Notes under the pieces: model-generated | Databases searched by the model: none | Seen by the model: only the letters and a program-made list of their open reading frames with translations | What the model was told of the DNA's origin: nothing | Part shown: one piece after another, positions 6,515-10,166 of the stretch | Numbering within the stretch: the stretch's first letter is position 1 | Layout: every line of letters begins with the position of its first letter | Source of the DNA: Candidatus Dojkabacteria bacterium | Lineage (GTDB): Bacteria; Patescibacteriota; Dojkabacteria; J137 | Direction of reading: 5' to 3' | Assembly: GCA_003694175.1 (NCBI GenBank) | Contig: RFKV01000108.1 | Span: forward strand, 1 to 10,166 | Length of the DNA stretch: 10,166 nt | Made by a program: the position numbers and the translations under genes

Positions 6515-6534
6515 AAACTTAAGTTAATAAGTTT
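6515..6534 (+). repeat. inverted repeat in the leader of the 6540 gene
   Basis: AAACTTA (6515-6521) and TAAGTTT (6528-6534) form a perfect seven-pair stem with a six-base loop. An overlapping 10-bp palindrome, AACTTAAGTT, occupies 6516-6525. The repeat lies between the -10 box and the start codon, where an operator or a translation-limiting hairpin would act. It is AT-rich and could be chance. Confidence 0.35.
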
Positions 6535-6539
6535 TTCGC

Positions 6540-7397
6540 TTGAAAAGAACTTTTTTGTTTATTTTTGTAGCTTTTCTTACATATCTATTAGTTGGTACAC
6601 GGGTTCATGCAATTCAAGTTTCACCTGCTTTCTTTACCCAAGAGATTTTTGTGTCAGAATTAAAAACTTTAGAGTTGATTCTTGACACCGGTGAATTTAT
6701 CTATGACATCTCTGATTCGTTCTATGATTTAAGTAAATCGGAGAAAATTGCTTTGTTTCTTGAATTTGTAAAGTTTGAAAAACTTAATAAAAAACTGTTG
6801 ATACTTGTCAGTCCCCACGATAAAAGGCACTCAGGATTTTTCGAGATCTATCTCCATGTATCTCCAAACTTTAATGATGCTACTTTACAGTCAAAAGAAG
6901 AAAATTTAGCTTTGCGCGAGAAAATAGTTATACCTCTTTTTTTAAACATACATTACTCTAAAGATATTTATCCTAATGGGTTAGAAATAGGGGGCGTATT
7001 GATAGAGGGTGATATTTTTGAATCTCAGAAATCATTAAGTGTGCTTTTTAGAAACAAGAGTGACTTTTTTGTACTGCCTAGAGGAACTTTTTCTATGACA
7101 AAATTTCTTGGAATAGGTCCTGAAAGTTTTAATCTCCCAATAAATCAATCCCAGAATATTGTAAAGCCTAATTCTGAAAGAACAACTACTGATTTAATGA
7201 ATTCAAAAGAATTAACTATTGGCATTTATGACATTGATCTAGTGGTTGCTTCCGGCAAAGATAACTCAATCACGCAATATGGTACAAAAAAAATTATTGT
7301 CTTTATACCATATCAAGCTATCGTTTTTATCCTTTTTGGATTAGGTTTACTCACAATTTTTTTCAAAAAAATAGTCGGCCTATTTAACTTTAAGTAA
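6540..7397 (+). CDS. exported membrane-anchored protein of unknown function
   Basis: I do not recognise a named family. The 285 residues begin with a clear signal peptide (KR, hydrophobic core 5-19, likely cleavage after VHA at 24). The mature protein starts IQVSPAFF, a beginning often seen before immunoglobulin-like beta domains in Gram-positive and CPR surface proteins. The middle alternates hydrophobic strands with polar turns, fitting one or two beta-sandwich domains. A single membrane segment at about 257-275 ends in a short basic cytoplasmic tail (KK). This type-I layout loosely recalls WxL-associated DUF916 proteins, but I see no motif that proves it. There is no cysteine, in contrast to the exoprotein at 3566. 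The TTG start is used because an in-frame TAA lies at 6528-6530 and no ATG precedes the signal peptide; no Shine-Dalgarno sequence is visible. Confidence 0.8.
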   Translation: MKRTFLFIFVAFLTYLLVGTRVHAIQVSPAFFTQEIFVSELKTLELILDTGEFIYDISDSFYDLSKSEKIALFLEFVKFEKLNKKLLILVSPHDKRHSGFFEIYLHVSPNFNDATLQSKEENLALREKIVIPLFLNIHYSKDIYPNGLEIGGVLIEGDIFESQKSLSVLFRNKSDFFVLPRGTFSMTKFLGIGPESFNLPINQSQNIVKPNSERTTTDLMNSKELTIGIYDIDLVVASGKDNSITQYGTKKIIVFIPYQAIVFILFGLGLLTIFFKKIVGLFNFK

Positions 7398-7418
7398 GGA
7401 ATAAAGATTTAAACTATG

Positions 7419-9902
7419 TCATTTGTTTTGTTTGTCGATATAAAATTTGTTTTCCGCGAACCCGACCACAGCTTTATCACCGGCAGATAAGAAACCCTTT
7501 ATCAATGCATCTGCCAATAGGTTTTCTATCTCTCTTTGTATTGCTCTTTTCAGTGGCCGTGCTCCAAAACTTGGATCGTAACCGATTTCAGCAATTTCTT
7601 TAATAGCTGATTCATCAAAGGTAATTTCAATTCTTTGCTCTTTCATCCTGTCTGCAGTTCTGTTAAGCAAATTCTTTGCGATCAGTTCTACATCTTCTCT
7701 TCTTAATGGACTAAAGATAATAATATCGTCAAGACGATTTAAGAATTCAGGTTTAAAAAATTTCTTTAATATTTCTATGATTTGTCCTTTCAAATCTTCA
7801 ATCTTTGGAATAGATTCAATTGGATTTTTGAATTTTATTAGTGAATTTGAGTCTTCTTCTTGCATAGTTTTTTTAATGTTCTCAGCGTAGTTTTGAAAAC
7901 TTCCAACAGTGTGTATTAGGTCTGAACCTATGTTGCTTGTCGCAATTATTATCGTGTTTTTGAAATCAACGACTCTACCTTTACCGTCTGTGAGTTTACC
8001 TTCGTCAAAAACTTGTAAAAACAAGTTAAAAACATCAGGATGAGCCTTTTCAATTTCATCAAGTAAAACTACTGAATACGGTTTTCTTCGAATAGCTTCA
8101 GTTAGTTGACCACTTTCATCATATCCAATATATCCTGGAGGTGCTCCTATTAATCTTGAAATGGAATGCTTTTCCATGTATTCGCTCATGTCAATTCTAA
8201 CTATCTCATCCTCGTTGCCAAAAACAACCTGGGCTATAGCTTTTGCTAGTTCGGTTTTCCCTACACCTGTTGGTCCTAAAAACATAAAAGTAGCAATTGG
8301 TCGATTAGGATCTTTGAGACCTACTCGGCTTCTCCTTATTGAATCTGCAACGATTCTTACCGCGTCAGGCTGACCAATAACTCTGGAGGAGAGCAATTCT
8401 TCTAGGTTTTCAAGCTTTTTTCTGTCAGCTTGGTTTAGTTCTGTTACAGGTATACCGGTTATGCTACTTATGACTTCAAGAACATCCTTCTTTTTGACTT
8501 CAGGTGTGCCTGTTCCCTTTTGTCTATTCCAGTCATCTTCTAATGGTTTCATCTTTTCTTTTAGCTGTTCAATTTGAACTTTCACCTCTGCTGACTCCTT
8601 ATGTTGTCCAGATCTTGTGAGAGATTCTCTTTCTGCTTCTAGTTTTTTTATCTCCTGTTTGATACTTCTTAATTCTTCAGGTTCGCTTGTAAATCTCAAT
8701 CGTACTCTACTGCATGCTTCATCAATCAAATCAATGGCTTTATCAGGTAAAAATCTGTTTTTTATGTATCTATAAGATAAAAATGCGGCGGCTTCTAATG
8801 ACTCCTCGGTTATTATGAGTTTATGATGCGATTCATATCTTGGTTTAAGACCTTTCAGTATTTTTATAGTTGCTTCAACTGTAGGCTCATTTACAATTAC
8901 TGGCTGAAACCTACGTTCTAGTGCAGCATCTTTTTCTATATATTTTTGATATTCATCTAATGTGGTTGCTCCAATAATTTGCAATTCTCCTCTAGCTAGT
9001 GCGGGTTTAAGAATGTTACTGAAATCTAGTTCACCAGCTTGGGCTCCACTTCCGATAATGGTATGAAGTTCGTCTATGAACAAAATGACATTTCTACCAA
9101 CTGACTCAAGTTCCTTGATTAAGTTCTTTGCCCTTTCTTCAAATTCACCTCTAAATTTTGATCCTGCAACTAATGCCGCCAAATCCAGGGACTTAACTCT
9201 TTTTCCTTTAAGAATTTCAGGAATGTTACCAGAAACTATTCTCAACGCTAGTCCTTCAGCTATTGCTGTTTTTCCAACACCTGGTTCGCCGATTAAAACT
9301 GGATTATTCTTCTTTCTTCTTGATAGTATTTCAATTACTCTGGTAATTTCTGCCTCTCTTCCTATTACTGGATCAATTTTGTCTTCTTTTGCCAATTGTG
9401 TTAAATCTCTTGTGTACTGATCTAGAGTGGGAGTATCTAAAGATCCCACACTTTGACCTTCTTTATCTCCCTCACCAACTGCCTTGATGACGGCTTGCCT
9501 TAATTGTGTATGAGTTATTCCATATCGTTTAAGGATTTGTGCTCCTAAACCCTCTTGTTCAAGTAAGATTCCTAATAGAATGTGTTCTGTTCCAATGTAA
9601 TTATGTTTAAGCTCTAGACTTTCCTGATAGGCAATCTGTATAACCTGGTAAGCTCTAGGTGTAAAATTTGGCTCCTTAACGTCGTAATTTCCTTCTGACA
9701 TTTGCTTGATTACTTGTGACCTAAGTTCTTCAGTATCTATACCTAAATCTCTGAAAATTTTTGAAATAACAACATTATCGAAAGTGAGCCCATAGAGTAT
9801 ATGTTCAGTATCTACACTTTTTTGCTTCTTCTTTATTGCTATGTCCACAGATCTGCTCAGTGCTTCATTTGTTCTCTTTGCGAAAAGTTCAGATAGATTC
9901 AT
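7419..9902 (-). CDS. clpC: ATP-dependent Clp protease ATP-binding subunit ClpC
   Basis: Hexameric AAA+ unfoldase that feeds substrates to ClpP or remodels proteins. It has 827 residues, normal for ClpC. The Clp N-terminal double repeat covers about 1-145. AAA-1 has Walker A GEPGVGKT (205-212), Walker B LFIDE (274-278) and arginines 330-331. A short coiled-coil middle domain of ClpC type, not the long ClpB arm, covers about 408-460. AAA-2 has Walker A GPTGVGKT (543-550), Walker B LLDE (613-616), pore loop GYIGY and sensor 2 GARPLKR (780-786). The AAA-1 pore loop reads KFRG where KYRG is usual. The expected ClpP-contact loop reads VGSF (666-669), followed by roughly 25 extra residues compared with Bacillus ClpC. 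An in-frame TGA just upstream limits the start to ATG 9902. No ctsR, mcsA or mcsB is adjacent. It uses TGA as stop. Confidence 0.96.
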   Translation of the reverse strand: MNLSELFAKRTNEALSRSVDIAIKKKQKSVDTEHILYGLTFDNVVISKIFRDLGIDTEELRSQVIKQMSEGNYDVKEPNFTPRAYQVIQIAYQESLELKHNYIGTEHILLGILLEQEGLGAQILKRYGITHTQLRQAVIKAVGEGDKEGQSVGSLDTPTLDQYTRDLTQLAKEDKIDPVIGREAEITRVIEILSRRKKNNPVLIGEPGVGKTAIAEGLALRIVSGNIPEILKGKRVKSLDLAALVAGSKFRGEFEERAKNLIKELESVGRNVILFIDELHTIIGSGAQAGELDFSNILKPALARGELQIIGATTLDEYQKYIEKDAALERRFQPVIVNEPTVEATIKILKGLKPRYESHHKLIITEESLEAAAFLSYRYIKNRFLPDKAIDLIDEACSRVRLRFTSEPEELRSIKQEIKKLEAERESLTRSGQHKESAEVKVQIEQLKEKMKPLEDDWNRQKGTGTPEVKKKDVLEVISSITGIPVTELNQADRKKLENLEELLSSRVIGQPDAVRIVADSIRRSRVGLKDPNRPIATFMFLGPTGVGKTELAKAIAQVVFGNEDEIVRIDMSEYMEKHSISRLIGAPPGYIGYDESGQLTEAIRRKPYSVVLLDEIEKAHPDVFNLFLQVFDEGKLTDGKGRVVDFKNTIIIATSNIGSDLIHTVGSFQNYAENIKKTMQEEDSNSLIKFKNPIESIPKIEDLKGQIIEILKKFFKPEFLNRLDDIIIFSPLRREDVELIAKNLLNRTADRMKEQRIEITFDESAIKEIAEIGYDPSFGARPLKRAIQREIENLLADALIKGFLSAGDKAVVGFAENKFYIDKQNK

Positions 9903-9914
9903 TTGAATTCAAAT
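9901..9914 (-). repeat. 14-bp palindrome at the clpC start codon
   Basis: ATTTGAATTCAAAT is a perfect palindrome whose left edge includes the first two bases of the clpC start codon. It could be a protein site or part of a leader structure; as an RNA hairpin its loop would be small and its stem weak. Confidence 0.35.
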
Positions 9915-9921
9915 AAACTAA

Positions 9922-9961
9922 TAACCAACAAATATTACCAAATATTGTCTTATCTTACCAA
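9922..9961 (-). promoter_or_regulatory. repeated TTGGTAA boxes upstream of clpC
   Basis: On the minus strand TTGGTAA occurs at 9955-9961 and again at 9935-9941, with a one-mismatch copy, TTGGTTA, at 9922-9928. The two exact copies start 20 bp apart, two helical turns, and all face clpC. They resemble neither CIRCE nor the CtsR heptad repeat (GGTCAAA), the usual clpC regulators, so they may be binding sites for an unidentified regulator. A weak promoter (TTGATT, 18 bp, GACAAT) overlaps the distal copies. Confidence 0.35.
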
Positions 9962-10070
9962 CTAATTAATCAAATTTAATATAGTTGATTTAGTAACAAT
10001 GTGTTTTAGGTAGCTTGAAAGAAGGACAAATTACTCTGTCAATCAGGAAAGTCTTAAAGTTAAAATAAAG

Positions 10071-10086
10071 TCTAATTAGCATTAGA
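10071..10086. repeat. small perfect hairpin
   Basis: TCTAAT (10071-10076) and ATTAGA (10081-10086) pair perfectly around the four-base loop TAGC. One G-T pair and one A-T pair could extend the stem outward by two. Its function is unknown. Confidence 0.35.
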
Positions 10087-10102
10087 TTGGATATTTACAT
10101 TA

Positions 10103-10142
10103 GAGCATAATAAGTTAGTTTTACAAACTTACACGTATGCTC
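10103..10142. repeat. nested inverted repeat near the window end
   Basis: An outer seven-pair stem GAGCATA/TATGCTC (10103-10109 with 10136-10142) encloses an inner six-pair stem TAAGTT/AACTTA (10111-10116 with 10126-10131). They are separated by a small asymmetric internal loop, and the apical loop has nine bases. It could be a terminator or leader structure for a neighbour outside the window; no U-run directly follows on either strand. Confidence 0.4.
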
Positions 10143-10166
10143 GATGTTAAATAACAATTTTAAAAC

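Larger units (their letters stand above)
9962..10166. other. gene-free region at the window end
   Basis: No coding region of credible length or composition is visible on either strand. The stretch is AT-rich and contains two inverted repeats (10071-10086 and 10103-10142). It may hold the distal promoter of clpC and the boundary of a gene beyond the window. Confidence 0.5.

Noticed and set aside
7351..7375. Run of T followed by a run of A near the end of the 6540 gene, possible terminator hairpin
   Set aside because: It encodes the conserved-looking membrane tail (IFFKKIV), and a pure A-T stem with almost no loop would be unstable.
7395..7421. Possible recoding of TGA as glycine at the clpC stop
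   Set aside because: Readthrough would run antisense into the neighbouring gene, ClpC already has full family length, and other genes use ordinary GGN glycine codons.
9076..9420. 114-residue plus-strand frame inside clpC
   Set aside because: It is antisense to the first AAA+ module; the frame is open because of the codon use of clpC.
9903..10166. CIRCE or CtsR operator upstream of clpC
   Set aside because: Neither the TTAGCACTC/GAGTGCTAA repeat nor the GGTCAAA tandem heptads were found by reading both strands.

Overview
The window looks like chromosomal DNA of an uncultivated, small-genome bacterium, most likely of the Candidate Phyla Radiation (Patescibacteria). The clues are indirect. The DNA is AT-rich. 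The division cluster is very compact, with genes separated by one base or overlapping. Shine-Dalgarno sequences are nearly absent. Two genes encode secreted or membrane-anchored proteins of the kind common in these lineages: a cysteine-rich exoprotein with a DUF11-like domain, and a lineage-type beta protein with a signal peptide and a C-terminal membrane segment. Stops are TAA or TGA and no gene reads through TGA, so the standard bacterial code fits and the recoded-TGA lineages do not. I cannot name the phylum from this window alone.

Positions 1-3508 (+ strand) hold the start of a division and cell-wall (dcw) operon. Three 10-bp-spaced AAGTGG boxes, the MraZ operator, are followed by mraZ, rsmH (16S rRNA m4C1402 methyltransferase), an FtsL-like bitopic coiled-coil protein, and ftsI (class B penicillin-binding protein). 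The usual next genes (murE, mraY, ftsW, murG, ftsQ) are absent. Instead a promoter of good consensus quality at 3519-3548 precedes a 539-residue secreted protein with 30 cysteines in its predicted mature part.

Positions 5186-6539 hold a convergent trhO-type gene (- strand; rhodanese-fold tRNA uridine-34 hydroxylase), an AT-rich spacer, and a class II tRNA-Leu(GAG) on the - strand with its own -10 box and a hairpin downstream. Back-to-back with the tRNA promoter is a + strand promoter for a TTG-started gene encoding a cysteine-free, signal-peptide-bearing protein of unknown function with one C-terminal membrane segment.

Positions 7419-9902 (- strand) hold a complete clpC-type AAA+ unfoldase. 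It stands alone, without ctsR, mcsA or mcsB. Its upstream region, up to the window end, has no gene but carries repeated TTGGTAA boxes and several inverted repeats.

How the parts relate: MraZ probably controls the division operon through its own boxes. FtsI and FtsL belong to septal peptidoglycan synthesis. The cysteine-rich protein and the four clustered cysteines of FtsI (its only ones) both suggest oxidative folding outside the cytoplasm. TrhO and tRNA-Leu belong to translation, and ClpC to protein quality control. I see no phage, transposon, CRISPR array or clear defence system. The least ordinary items are the cysteine-rich exoprotein, the FtsI cysteine cluster and the insertion in the second AAA+ module of ClpC.
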